NCBI RefSeq assembly: GCF_018728565.1
Contig: NZ_JACSOI010000003.1
Location: 496,001 to 560,000, forward strand
Source of the DNA: Zobellia russellii
GTDB taxonomy: Bacteria; Bacteroidota; Bacteroidia; Flavobacteriales; Flavobacteriaceae
Direction: 5' to 3'
Length of the DNA: 64,000 bases
Notes under the pieces: generated by a model
Databases searched by the model: none
What the model was told of the DNA's origin: nothing
Seen by the model: the letters and a program-made list of their open reading frames with translations, nothing else
Translations under genes and position numbers: made by a program
In this document: piece by piece, positions 8,799 through 19,100 of the stretch
How positions within the stretch are numbered: position 1 is the stretch's first letter
How the letters are laid out: each line of letters starts with the position of its first letter

Positions 8799-9893
8799 AT
8801 GAGCACAAGTATCAAATCGGTTGATTGTAAGTTGTTCAGGGTTCCGCTACCGGAAGTCATGAACGATGCCAAACACGGAGACCACACGCATTTTGAACTG
8901 GTTACCTCCACCATTACTTTAGAGGATGGAAGTACAGGTACGGGCTACACGTATACAGGTGGAAAAGGCGGAAACGCTATTAAAGCCATGGTAGACCATG
9001 ATATAGCTCCGGCATTGATAGGTAAGGACGGTACGGATGTAGAAGGAATTTATGATTTCCTAGAATGGCACATGCATTATGTAGGCCGCGGTGGAATAGT
9101 TTCTTTTGCTGTTTCTACAATTGATATTGCTTTGTGGGACATTCGCTGTAAAAAAGCAGAAAAACCACTTTGGCAAATGGCCGGTGGTGCTGGAAATACG
9201 TGCAAAGCCTATTGTGGTGGAATAGATTTACAGTTCCCTATTCCTAAGCTTTTGAAGAATATGGAAGGATATTTGGCCGCAGGTTTTAACGCGGTCAAGA
9301 TTAAAATAGGTCGTGAAAACCTAGATGAGGATATTGAGCGCATCAAAGCAGTGCGTGAATTTATTGGTCCAGATGTAACGTTTATGGTAGATGCCAATTA
9401 TTCCATGACCGTAGACAAAGCCATTGAAGCTATCAATCGCTTTAAAGAATACGATATTACATGGTTTGAAGAGCCTATTATACCTGATAATTACATGGGG
9501 TTCTCTCAAATTGCAGATGCCACGGGCTTTCCGTTGGCTATGGGCGAGAACTTACACACTATTCATGAATTTGAATATGCCATGGACCAAGCAAAACTAT
9601 CTTTTGTACAACCGGATGCTTCCAATTGTGGTGGAATCACAGGTTGGTTGGCCGCAGCAAGATTAGCCGATAAGCACAATATTCCGGCATGTTCTCACGG
9701 TATGCAGGAGCTACACGTAAGTTTGGTATCCGCACAGCCTAATTCGGGCTGGTTAGAGGTGCACAGTTTTCCTATTGACCAATATACCAAGAGGCCTTTA
9801 GTTGTTGAGAACCATCTTGCCGTAGCACCGGATTCACCGGGAACGGGAGTGGAGTTTGATTGGGAGAAACTAGCTCCATATCAATCTAAATAA
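8799..9893 (+). CDS. Enolase-superfamily enzyme; likely 3,6-anhydrogalactonate cycloisomerase
   Basis: A 364-residue mandelate racemase/muconate lactonizing-type enzyme. The visible active-site pattern is the KxK pair Lys167/Lys169 (VKIKIG), metal ligands Asp198 (VDANYS), Glu224 (FEEP) and Glu250 (MGEN), then Asp273 and His300 (CSHGMQELH). It begins directly after the aldehyde dehydrogenase stop, so translation is probably coupled. Anhydrogalactonate cycloisomerase of the L-anhydrogalactose pathway is an enolase-superfamily enzyme that opens the anhydro ring to give 2-keto-3-deoxygalactonate. That function fits the operon well, but sugar-acid dehydratase activity is a real alternative. Confidence 0.8.
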   Translation: MSTSIKSVDCKLFRVPLPEVMNDAKHGDHTHFELVTSTITLEDGSTGTGYTYTGGKGGNAIKAMVDHDIAPALIGKDGTDVEGIYDFLEWHMHYVGRGGIVSFAVSTIDIALWDIRCKKAEKPLWQMAGGAGNTCKAYCGGIDLQFPIPKLLKNMEGYLAAGFNAVKIKIGRENLDEDIERIKAVREFIGPDVTFMVDANYSMTVDKAIEAINRFKEYDITWFEEPIIPDNYMGFSQIADATGFPLAMGENLHTIHEFEYAMDQAKLSFVQPDASNCGGITGWLAAARLADKHNIPACSHGMQELHVSLVSAQPNSGWLEVHSFPIDQYTKRPLVVENHLAVAPDSPGTGVEFDWEKLAPYQSK

Positions 9894-9924
9894 TAGCTAT
9901 TAATACATCAAAACGCTTACGATA

Positions 9925-10968
9925 ATGAAAACAACACAAACGGATTTTGGTGTATTGGACGGAGAAACGATTCACCAATACACATTGGAAAACGATAATG
10001 GGTTAACTGTAAAAATTTCTAATTACGGTGCTACCATTACTTCAATTCTTTTACCTCAAAAAGAGGGTAGTACAGAAGAAATTGTTTGTGGTTTTGATTC
10101 GTTCAACGGTTATTTTTCTGATGCGTATAAAGCAAACGCTCCTTACTTTGGAGGTACGGTAGGTCGTTATTGTTCTCAAATAAAAGATGCCAAGTTTTCT
10201 CTGAACGGAAAGGAATATGAGTTGGCAAAAATTGTTGGGAACAATAACCTTCACGGTGGTAAAGTTGGTTTTGATAAAAAAGTGTGGCAAGTAAATTCTT
10301 TCTCCAATGATGCGGCACGAATTGAAATGGAACTGAAAAGTGAGCATCTAGAGGAAGGTTTTCCAGGTAATGTTACGGTAAAGGTAACTTTTTCATTAAC
10401 CGATGATAATGAGCTTAAAATAGAGTACGGGGCCATAAGTGACCAAGACACGCCTTTTACGATAACCAATCACACGTACTTCAATCTTTCGGGATTTTCT
10501 GAAAATATTGAAGGTCATTCGGTTATGGTAAACTCAGATCGCAAACAAGTGTGGGATGAGACGGGCGCTGCCACGGGAGAAAACGTTTCGGTAGATGGTA
10601 AAGCCGATGATTTACGGTCCGAAAAAACTATAAAAGAGGTTCATGATGCCATGGGTGATGGTTTTGAACATTTTTATCTGTTTGAGGACAAAGGATTTAA
10701 GCTTGATAAAGTGGCGGAAATTAAGGAGCCTAAAAGTGGGCGTTCCATGGAAGTTTTTACATCGGAACCGGGAATGTTATTGTATACGGGCAAATATACT
10801 TCTGATGAACTAAAACGTGAATCTGGGCTTCAGTATGGAAAATACCGTGGTTTCTGTTGTGAAACGCACCGCTATCCCAATGGTATGAATATTCCGGATG
10901 CTCCCAAAAGTATATTAAGGGCGGGGGAATCTTATGACAGCACCACTATTTTCAAATTCAACTGGTAA
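9925..10968 (+). CDS. galM: Aldose 1-epimerase (galactose mutarotase), cytoplasmic
   Basis: A 347-residue GalM-family protein without a signal peptide, so it probably acts in the cytoplasm. Family blocks are present: SNYGATITSILLP, GGTVGRY, NLHGG, FTITNHTYFNLSG (His as acid) and GLQYGKYRGFCCETHRYPNGMN with the general-base Glu late in the chain. It interconverts alpha and beta anomers of galactose released by the GH2 enzyme encoded just beyond. It lies 31 bases after the cycloisomerase and 59 before the permease. A second, exported homologue is at 44174-45268. Function at the family level is secure; the exact sugar is inferred. Confidence 0.88.
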   Translation: MKTTQTDFGVLDGETIHQYTLENDNGLTVKISNYGATITSILLPQKEGSTEEIVCGFDSFNGYFSDAYKANAPYFGGTVGRYCSQIKDAKFSLNGKEYELAKIVGNNNLHGGKVGFDKKVWQVNSFSNDAARIEMELKSEHLEEGFPGNVTVKVTFSLTDDNELKIEYGAISDQDTPFTITNHTYFNLSGFSENIEGHSVMVNSDRKQVWDETGAATGENVSVDGKADDLRSEKTIKEVHDAMGDGFEHFYLFEDKGFKLDKVAEIKEPKSGRSMEVFTSEPGMLLYTGKYTSDELKRESGLQYGKYRGFCCETHRYPNGMNIPDAPKSILRAGESYDSTTIFKFNW

Positions 10969-10978
10969 ATAAAAAATG

Positions 10979-11009
10979 GTCCCGTTTACAGTAAGCGTAA
11001 GTCGGGTCT
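10979..11009 (+). other. Imperfect hairpin between galM and the permease gene
   Basis: GGTCCCG and CGGGTC flank a loop that itself holds TTTAC...GTAAG pairing. The stem is imperfect and followed only by CTTAATT, so at best it is a weak or partial terminator, or an RNA-processing or stability element lowering expression of the permease relative to upstream genes. Confidence 0.3.
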
Positions 11010-11027
11010 TAATTAAATATTCAAATT

Positions 11028-12044
11028 ATGACTGAAGGAGTATTATTGGCGATTTTCGCTGGATTGATGTTGGGCCTTTATGCCCTTCCTGAAAAGTTCA
11101 CAAAGGGCTTTAAGTATGAAAATACATGGAGTCTCTTTTTTCTCTTAACGATGTTCGTTGTTCCTATTATTGCCTCTGTCACCTTAATTCAGGGGTTTGG
11201 GGAGATTTTTGGAAACATGCCAACGGATATTTGGGTAAAAATGGGACTTACCAGTTTTCTTTGGGGTATAGGGGTTATGATGTGGAGTAAGGCTATTAAC
11301 CATATTGGGCTTTCCCTTGGTTTTTCCATTTTTATCGGGACTATTATTTTGGTAGGTTCCCTACTACCTTTCATAGAGGATGGACTACCACCTTCCAACG
11401 TGTTGACCTATATTTTGGCAGGTATCTTAGTGGTATTATTGGGAGTTATCTTAAATGGTAAAGCTGGTCTTACCCGTGAAAAAGATGAAGCAAAAATGGC
11501 ATCTGAGGGCACTCCGGCCAAAGGATCTATGGTTACGGGAATTATGATTGCTATTGTGGGCGGATTATTGGCTACAGGCTTCAGTTATGCCAATGCTGCC
11601 GGTAGACCTTATTTGCACGAAGCAAGTGTAGCGCAAGGCAATGCCGATTGGATTACTGCCGTAGCGGTTATGTTCCCTATTTTTATTAGTGGGGGTATTG
11701 TTATGACGGCCTATTTTCTATGGCAACTTAATGCCAAAAAGGCTTGGGGAGATTTTAAGACACCTGCGTTTGGCAAAAACCTGTTCCTTATTTTAATTAT
11801 GGCCGTATTCCATTATGCCGCATCTGCATTATTTGCATACGCTGCTTTTAAACTTGGAGCTTCTGGTAATACCGTAGGCTACGCTATATTTAATACGGCA
11901 TCTGTGGCCACGGCAATTGTTAGTGGTTTGGTCACTAAAGAGTGGGTGAGTGCCTCGCCTAAAGCAAGGAACTTATTGTACGGAGGCCTTGGTTGTATGA
12001 TTGCAGGAATTGTAATTGTTGCTTATGCCAATGGCTTGGGATAG
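11028..12044 (+). CDS. RhaT-family sugar permease, candidate anhydrogalactose or galactose transporter
   Basis: A 338-residue integral membrane protein with about ten hydrophobic helices. Features of the L-rhamnose-proton symporter family include the N-terminal AIFAGLMLGLYALPEKFTKGF with FKYENTW, and WSKAINHIGLSLGFSIFIG. It would move a monosaccharide across the inner membrane. It is the last gene of the anhydrogalactose operon, and an intrinsic terminator starts 45 bases later. The pathway enzymes are cytoplasmic and GH117/GH2 act on the outside of the inner membrane, so an importer for released anhydrogalactose is needed. That substrate assignment is inference. Length is close to that of E. 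coli RhaT. Confidence 0.75.
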   Translation: MTEGVLLAIFAGLMLGLYALPEKFTKGFKYENTWSLFFLLTMFVVPIIASVTLIQGFGEIFGNMPTDIWVKMGLTSFLWGIGVMMWSKAINHIGLSLGFSIFIGTIILVGSLLPFIEDGLPPSNVLTYILAGILVVLLGVILNGKAGLTREKDEAKMASEGTPAKGSMVTGIMIAIVGGLLATGFSYANAAGRPYLHEASVAQGNADWITAVAVMFPIFISGGIVMTAYFLWQLNAKKAWGDFKTPAFGKNLFLILIMAVFHYAASALFAYAAFKLGASGNTVGYAIFNTASVATAIVSGLVTKEWVSASPKARNLLYGGLGCMIAGIVIVAYANGLG

Positions 12045-12088
12045 AAAATAGTTTGGTTTAGGCAGTTGAAAATATTGTTTTTAGTAGT

Positions 12089-12130
12089 AAGTCCGGTTGT
12101 TTCTATTCCTGTTCAATCGGACTTTTTTTT
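12089..12130 (+). terminator. Intrinsic terminator after the permease gene
   Basis: AAGTCCGGTTG (12089-12099) pairs with CAATCGGACTT (12114-12124) with one mismatch and is followed by a T-run to 12130. It closes the operon that starts near the AraC gene; the GH2 gene 30 bases later may receive read-through or have its own promoter. Confidence 0.85.
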
Positions 12131-12159
12131 AGTACTGTTTTTTATCATAAGAATTACAT

Positions 12160-14697
12160 ATGAAAAAATACTTTTTCTATTTAGTAGGTATGGTTTTCCC
12201 GTTGCTGGCATGTAATGAGCAAGTATCAACTGAAGCTTCACCTCACACCATAACCGATTTTAATTTTGATTGGGAATTTCGCTTGGTTGATATAAACGGG
12301 CAAACGGCCGATTGGAAGGATGTGAGGCTTCCTCACGATTGGAGCGTAGAGGCCTCTTTTGATTCTATAAACGGAGAAGGTGCTACGGGTTATCTCCCCG
12401 GTGGTACGGGAACCTACCGTAAAAAATTCCCTCTTCGGCTTAAGCCCGATGAAAAGGCCTATGTTTTGTTTGACGGGGTTTATAATAATTCTGAGGTTTC
12501 ATTAAATGGAAAAAAGGTAGGGGAACACCCCTACGGATATTCTCCGTTTTACTATGATATTTCCCCATATTTGAATTCAGAAAAAGATTCGAATATTATA
12601 GAGGTAAATGTAGATAGAACTCGCTATGCGGATAGTCGCTGGTATACCGGCTCGGGAATTTACAGAGATGTAAAACTTTTGGTGAAGAACAAGTTGCATA
12701 TACCGGTTTGGGGCGTGTTTGTGACTACTCCAAAAATAGAAGCAGGGAAAGCCCAAGTATCTGTTTCGGTCTCAATTAAGAATGATTTTTCCGAAGGTAA
12801 AAAAGCGGAACTACGAACGGAAATTTACAATCAAACAGGTCAAAAGGTCAGTACTGAAATCGGCCTAATAACTGTTGATGGAAATGAACAATTTGTTCAA
12901 GGGCAATCCGCTGTCATTGAAAATCCTGTTTTGTGGGATATTGATGCTCCTTTTCTCTACAAAGCTGTAACCTCTATTATTTATGACGGAGAAGTTGTGG
13001 ATCAACAAGAAACTAATTTTGGCGTACGGTCCATACGTTTTGACCCTAATGAGGGCTTTTTTCTTAACGGTAAGAATAGAAAAATTAAAGGGGTTTGCCT
13101 GCACCATGATGGAGGTTTAGTAGGTGCAGCTGTTCCCGATGATGTATGGAGAAGACGTTTGGGCAAATTAAAAGAAGCAGGGTGTAACGCTATCCGTATT
13201 TCACACAATCCCGGTTCGGAGGCGTTTTTGAATTTATGTGATGAAATGGGCTTTTTGGTACAGGATGAGTTCTTTGACGAATGGGATAATCCAAAGGACA
13301 AAAGAAAAAACATGAATGAGCAGAGTGTAGATGCTATAACTAGGGGGTATACAGAGCATTTTCAAGAGTGGGCCAAAAAGGACTTGACCAATACCGTTTT
13401 AGCACATAGAAATCATCCTAGTATCATACAATGGAGCATTGGGAATGAGATAGAGTGGACCTATCCTAGAAATGCGGACGCCACCGGTTTTTTTAACAAT
13501 ATGGGATGGCAGGGCAATTACTTCTTTTCGGAACCACCGTTCTCCGTAGAGCAGATAAAGGAAAAATTGAATACTTTGCCCAAGGGGAAATACGATATAG
13601 GAGAAACCGCGAAAAAATTAGCAAAATGGACAAAAGAGCTGGATACTACACGTTATGTAACGGCCAATTGTATCTTACCTTCAGCGAGTCATTTATCCGG
13701 TTATGCCGATGCTCTGGATGTAGTAGGCTATAGTTACCGAAGGGTAATCTATGATTATGGTCACAGAAATTATCCAAACAAAGTTATTATGGGAACGGAG
13801 AACCTTCCCCAATGGCATGAATGGAAGGCAGTAATGGAACGTCCGTTTATTTCTGGACTATTTTTATGGACGGGAATAGATTATATGGGAGAATCCAATG
13901 GAGGTTGGCCTAAAAAGGGAACTCAGAGTGGGTTGCTAGATCAGGCTGGTTTTGAAAAAACATCATACCACATGATGAAAACTTTATGGAACAATGCTCC
14001 ACATTTACACATGACATCGCAGTCTTTGGAGAAATCTATTTATAAATTGAACAAAGCCGGAGAACCCATAGAAAAGAAAGAAAACGGGTGGGAAAAGGCG
14101 CTGTGGTTTTGGCACGAAAGTAATGAATATTGGAATTATGATTCTAACGAACTTACGGTTGTAGAAATATATTCCAACTGTGATGAAGTAGAATTGTTTT
14201 TAAACGATACTTCACTGGGAAGAAAAAAACTAGCCGACTTTGACGACCATATTTACAAGTGGGCCGTTCCTTTTAGTGCTGGAGAACTTAGGGCGGAGGG
14301 ATATATTGATGGAAAAAAAGTAGAGTCCCAAGCACGGATGCAAACTGCTGAAGCTCCATACGCCATAGAACTTTCTGTAGATAAAAGTGAATTATCTGCC
14401 AATGGGTACGATGTAGCTCACGTAGTAGCGCAAATTGTGGATAGTAAGGGAAATCCCGTGAGGCATCTTAACGCCAAAATTTCTTTTTCCGTTACTGGAG
14501 ACGCAAAAGTATTGGGTGGGGATAATGGTTCTGCCAGGAATGTTCAGGATTACCAATCTACCCAAATTACAACGGATAAAGGTCGTTGTTTGCTTCTCCT
14601 TCAATCCAATCTCAATTCGGGTAATATTACGGTTAATGCAGAATCGGAAGGTTTAAAAACAGGCCAATTCATATTGAAAATAAAAGCTGATAAATAA
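12160..14697 (+). CDS. GH2 beta-galactosidase-like lipoprotein
   Basis: An 845-residue GH2 enzyme with a lipobox (LLAC, Cys18), so probably periplasmic and membrane anchored. Order: N-terminal jelly roll ([11 protein letters not shown] to [12 protein letters not shown]), immunoglobulin-like domain, TIM barrel ([21 protein letters not shown]), then C-terminal beta domains including a DUF4982/Big-like tail ([18 protein letters not shown]). Catalytic acid/base fits Glu430 (WSIGNEIEW) and nucleophile Glu547 (IMGTENLP). It should remove galactose (or a related sugar) from the non-reducing end after GH117 has removed anhydrogalactose. It converges with the second GH117 across a shared terminator. 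The family is sure; galactosidase rather than glucuronidase or mannosidase is inferred from context. Confidence 0.85.
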   Translation: MKKYFFYLVGMVFPLLACNEQVSTEASPHTITDFNFDWEFRLVDINGQTADWKDVRLPHDWSVEASFDSINGEGATGYLPGGTGTYRKKFPLRLKPDEKAYVLFDGVYNNSEVSLNGKKVGEHPYGYSPFYYDISPYLNSEKDSNIIEVNVDRTRYADSRWYTGSGIYRDVKLLVKNKLHIPVWGVFVTTPKIEAGKAQVSVSVSIKNDFSEGKKAELRTEIYNQTGQKVSTEIGLITVDGNEQFVQGQSAVIENPVLWDIDAPFLYKAVTSIIYDGEVVDQQETNFGVRSIRFDPNEGFFLNGKNRKIKGVCLHHDGGLVGAAVPDDVWRRRLGKLKEAGCNAIRISHNPGSEAFLNLCDEMGFLVQDEFFDEWDNPKDKRKNMNEQSVDAITRGYTEHFQEWAKKDLTNTVLAHRNHPSIIQWSIGNEIEWTYPRNADATGFFNNMGWQGNYFFSEPPFSVEQIKEKLNTLPKGKYDIGETAKKLAKWTKELDTTRYVTANCILPSASHLSGYADALDVVGYSYRRVIYDYGHRNYPNKVIMGTENLPQWHEWKAVMERPFISGLFLWTGIDYMGESNGGWPKKGTQSGLLDQAGFEKTSYHMMKTLWNNAPHLHMTSQSLEKSIYKLNKAGEPIEKKENGWEKALWFWHESNEYWNYDSNELTVVEIYSNCDEVELFLNDTSLGRKKLADFDDHIYKWAVPFSAGELRAEGYIDGKKVESQARMQTAEAPYAIELSVDKSELSANGYDVAHVVAQIVDSKGNPVRHLNAKISFSVTGDAKVLGGDNGSARNVQDYQSTQITTDKGRCLLLLQSNLNSGNITVNAESEGLKTGQFILKIKADK

Positions 14698-14717
14698 TAG
14701 AGAAAGACGATAAAAAC

Positions 14718-14749
14718 AAAAGCCCAATTTCCTAGGAAATTGGGCTTTT
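14718..14749. terminator. Bidirectional terminator between GH2 and the second GH117
   Basis: A perfect 32-bp palindrome with arms AAAAGCCCAATTTCC and GGAAATTGGGCTTTT around TA. It has T-runs in both directions and serves the convergent genes on each side. Confidence 0.92.
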
Positions 14750-14766
14750 CAATTTAAGGAGTCACT

Positions 14767-16044
14767 CTAATTAGTCTGTTTAATTCGGTTTAATTGCTCT
14801 TCTGAAAGACCAAATTGAAAGTAGATTTCAGGGTGATTAAAAATATCGGTTTCTTTCATCTGTGGGTCATCTACATCTAAGCTTAGGTCACAATCAAACC
14901 TTGCAAAAAAGCTATGGCTTTTACCTTCAGCTTTCCCTACATTCCTAAAATGGCAGAGGCCCCAGGAAATCCCTCGACCATCTTTGGTGTCGGTAAAGGC
15001 ATCTGGAACATAGGGGCCAGGGGCAATGGGCATTAATCCGGTAATGGCAGCCACCTCAAAATTAACACCGTCCTCTGCGTACTGTATGGTATTGTGCTCT
15101 AGACCATGGCGGCTCACCAATGCCGCCAATCCTTCTTTAAAAGGGAAAAGAGCCGTTTCGTGACCGGAGTTTATTACCGGGTTTAACGGGTGTTTTTCAA
15201 ACGGACCAAAAGGGTCTTCTGAAATGGCTAAACCTTGTGCACGTACTTTGGGGTCACCCCCCATCTCACCTTTGTAGTAAATATAAATTTTTCCATCCCG
15301 TACTAGAGGGTAGGGGTCATGTATTACGTACTGGTCCCATGAGCCTTCGGGTCCGTTGTCCAGAACCACTTTATTGGAAGGTGTCCATGGACCATTTGGC
15401 GAATCGGAGACAGAGGCCGCTACGGGGCAATCATCTCCTTTAGTGCCTGGGCCTCCTGGCATATTTAAGTATGCCTGATAATACAAATAGTATTTACCTT
15501 TATAGATTAAAATATCAGGTGTTGAGACGGAACGCCAACCTGGGTTTGGTTTTTCGGTTCTGGGAACGGCTACACCTTGTTCTTCCCAAGTAAAACCATC
15601 TTTACTTGTGGCATACCATATTTCGGATAGATCCCAGTCCCGTGAAGGAATGGTATCGTTTCCGCCATTTTCATTGGGAGGGACACTGGTCTCACGGTGG
15701 GTATACCAGAAATAATAGGTGTCATCAACCTTTACTATTTTGCTGGCATCTCTTCTGGACACCGTGCCATCATGACCGTGGTAATCAAAGCCTTTTAAAG
15801 GCGTGTATTTAAAGTTTGAAAAAAGTTCGTTAGAGCTTACTTCCAGCCCGCCATAGGTACCATCATAAATTCGTTCAAAAGCAGAACTTAGATTTCTGTC
15901 CGGCTTCTCACGGGGCACATTACCGTAAGGAAAATCTTTTTGAACTATATCTTGTTCTACGGGCTTACTTTTGGACTCTTGCTCTTTTTGATTACATGAT
16001 ATTAATACGGTTAGTGACACTATACTTAACAGTGTTTTTTTCAT
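14767..16044 (-). CDS. Second GH117-family glycosidase, lipoprotein
   Basis: A 425-residue lipoprotein (LISC, Cys17) with a five-bladed propeller. The three GH117 catalytic positions are kept: Asp99 in SRRDASKIV, Asp243 in VIHDPYPL and His295 in NSGHETALF. Elsewhere it is clearly different from the GH117 encoded at 2852-4075, for example HRETSVPPNENGGND in place of the first protein's [10 protein letters not shown] loop. The two are therefore distant paralogues and may cut different linkages or tolerate different sulfation. It is the downstream gene of a minus-strand pair, 86 bases after the FG-GAP gene, and shares the bidirectional terminator with GH2. GH117 membership is a motif-based call. 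Confidence 0.82.
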   Translation of the reverse strand: MKKTLLSIVSLTVLISCNQKEQESKSKPVEQDIVQKDFPYGNVPREKPDRNLSSAFERIYDGTYGGLEVSSNELFSNFKYTPLKGFDYHGHDGTVSRRDASKIVKVDDTYYFWYTHRETSVPPNENGGNDTIPSRDWDLSEIWYATSKDGFTWEEQGVAVPRTEKPNPGWRSVSTPDILIYKGKYYLYYQAYLNMPGGPGTKGDDCPVAASVSDSPNGPWTPSNKVVLDNGPEGSWDQYVIHDPYPLVRDGKIYIYYKGEMGGDPKVRAQGLAISEDPFGPFEKHPLNPVINSGHETALFPFKEGLAALVSRHGLEHNTIQYAEDGVNFEVAAITGLMPIAPGPYVPDAFTDTKDGRGISWGLCHFRNVGKAEGKSHSFFARFDCDLSLDVDDPQMKETDIFNHPEIYFQFGLSEEQLNRIKQTN

Positions 16045-16130
16045 TTTTTGGAGTGGGTTTGGTTATTAATTGTTGCGTTTATTTTTTGGGGTAACTGTTG
16101 AGTTTTTGGTCTAAACCTGACTTGTCACTA

Positions 16131-19100
16131 TTAGTTGTACTCCACAAGCTGAAGGTAATGGTCGTTATTACCAATTAGAATATTGGATTTGCCCTTTTTC
16201 TTAATAATTTTCATGTTTTTGACATCAAATGGGGCATAAAATCCACTTTGGGCAGTTGTCATAGGAAAAAAATCTCCTTTGCCGTTGCCTTTTAGGAAGA
16301 GACCTATACCGGCATCATTCCTTGTGGTTTCAATTTCGGAAGTAAATAGATTTCCGGCAATTAGAAGGTCTTTATGACCATCTTTATCAAAATCTTCAGC
16401 TAAGATGCTATTAATACTAGAAACCTGTGCCAATTTGGGAAGTTCGTGCAGTGTAAAGGATTTTCCGTCTATATTTTCAATATAATAGGAAGCAAAGGTA
16501 TATGCGGATAAATGAAGGGCATCATTGAGTTGGTCTCCATAAATGTCCTTTAAATCTGAATCTCCAAAAGATTCAAATGTTGGGAATTTGGCATCCAATT
16601 CGGGAATTTGCTCTACGGAGCAAGACCTTCCGCGAATAGGGTAAACCTCGCCTTCTTCAAAATAACTAAGAACAATATCCTGTTTTCCGTTTTTATCAAA
16701 ATCGGCGCTATGGACTTGAAAAGGATGTTCCGGTGTAGCTTTGTATTTGTAGTTCAGCCCTAAATTGCCGACAATAAAATCATCATCACCATCATTATCC
16801 ATATCAGCTTTGGTAACACTGTAATACCATCCATTGGTCTTTTCTAAACCTTTTATAGCAGAGGGTTCAAAAGTTCCATTTTTGGTTTGTAGGAAGGTTG
16901 TAATGGGCATCCATTCACCTACAACAATTAAATCCAATCTGTCATCATCGTTAATGTGTGCCCATTGAGCGGAGGTTACCATTCCCAAATTCATAAAACC
17001 AGGAGCTTTTGCCTCGGTAACGTTTTTTAAGTAACCATTGTCGTTCTCCAATAGTATGCTGTTGGCCGGTGAAGGGTACTTGCCCGGTATTTGTCTGCCG
17101 GCCACAAAAAGGTCAAGATCTCCATCATTATCATAATCTGCCGAAATAACTTGCGAGCCGCTTTCTAAGTATTTTGGCAATCTGCTTTTATCTTTGCTAA
17201 AATATCCGGTACCGTCATTAAGATATAGGCGGTCTTGAAGCTGTTTACTGTTTTCCTGAAATTCATAACCCCCGCTGACCACAAATAGATCTTGATCTCC
17301 ATCATTATCTATATCAAAAAAGAGGCTCCCTAAATCTTCGGATGTTTTATCGATAAGAAAATCTTTTTGTGGAATGGAATCAAACTGACCTCGGGTATTC
17401 TGGACGAACAACATTCCACTTTTTCCCGAAGCACCACCAACATAAAAATCTTCTAATCCGTCTGAATTAACATCAGCTACAGCTATTGTTGGTCCAAATT
17501 GAGACATTTTGTGCGGTAAGAGTACTTGTTTTTGGTAATCATCAAACGTATTTTCCTGATGTTCGTATTTTAAGTTGGTCTGTACGGTGTTTTCTTTAAA
17601 AATAGGTTTAATGGAAATGTTTGAGGTATTTACAAACTCTTCGTTTTTCTGATGAATATCCAAACTTTGGTTGGCCCGAATATTTTTTAGTTCACTCACC
17701 TGACCGTTGGGCCATTGGACGCGTATTTTTTCAACATTCATTAGTTCACCTAATCCAAAATGAACTGTATTTTCACTTTTGGACATATACCCCCTTACAT
17801 TGGTTACTTCTATGGTTTGCCAAGAGTCAGTATCTTTATAAACAACTACTCTACTGCCTAAAGCTTCGGTTTGGGTAGAAGGAAAAAGGTTTATTCTAAG
17901 ATAGTTTGCCATGTTCTTGTCTACCGTGTGGTTTTCATAGATAAATGCTTTTTCATCAATGTTATTTACGACCAAATCTAAATCGCCATCTTGGTCAAGG
18001 TCTGCATAAGCGGCTCCATTTGATAAAGTCTCCAATTCAAAACCCCATTTCTTGTTTTGTTTTTCAAAAGTCAGATCTCCGTTATTTTTATAGATATAAT
18101 TTTGAAGTTTGTCTTCCGGAGCAAGTTTGGCCAATGACAGTACATCTACCACTTCTTCAAATTTTTTATTCTCTTTTTTGGCTAGATTATCAATGCTGTC
18201 CAATAGGCGTTCATACTTTTTGTTTACATCGCTATTGCGCATATTGCGTTTAATACCATTGGTAACGAACAGGTCTTTTAGTCCGTCATTATCAAAATCG
18301 GCGATTAGTGGCCCCCAACTCCAATCAGTATTGGAGACTCCCGCCATCTGAGCAACATCACTAAAACTCCCGTTGCCATTGTTTTTCTGTAGCGTATTGA
18401 ACATATATTGGTAGTGACCACCTTCTGCAACAATATTCCAAAAATTTTTAGGGTTCATGCCCCCCATATTGGTCTTAATACGCTTATGGTCTTCAGCAAC
18501 CATATCCAATACCATAATATCTAGATTACCGTCATTGTCAAAATCGGCAATATCAGTACCCATGCTAAAATTTGAAATATGCTTAAAATGAGTTTTTAGA
18601 CTTTCTTTGAAAGCTCCTTTTGTATTGTTTACATAGTAGAAATCTGGTTCATTGTAATCGTTGGCAACATACATATCTTGCCACCCATCATTATTAAGAT
18701 CGCCAACGGCTACCGAAAGGCCAAAAGCCAAATTTTCAGTTTTAGACATGGGGGAGACCTCAATAAAACCAATATCAGGCCCTAGGTTTCTGTATAGCTT
18801 ATCACTGTACATTGGATTTGTACCCGTTTTTCTTTTCTTACCACCTTGTCTGTTGCCATAGCCTGGTGGCTGGTTTATAACGTAAAGATCAATGAGTCCG
18901 TTTTTATCGTAATCCAGAAAACTAGCTTGTATAGAAAATCCTTTATCATCTACACCATAGTGCTCCGCCATTTCCTTAAATGTACCGTTACCGGAATTTA
19001 TATAAAGTAAATTGGTGCTTTTATCCCTGTTTTTTTGTTCGTTCTTACAGACATAGATGTCCTGGAACCCATCACTATTTACATCTGCAAAGGTTACTCC

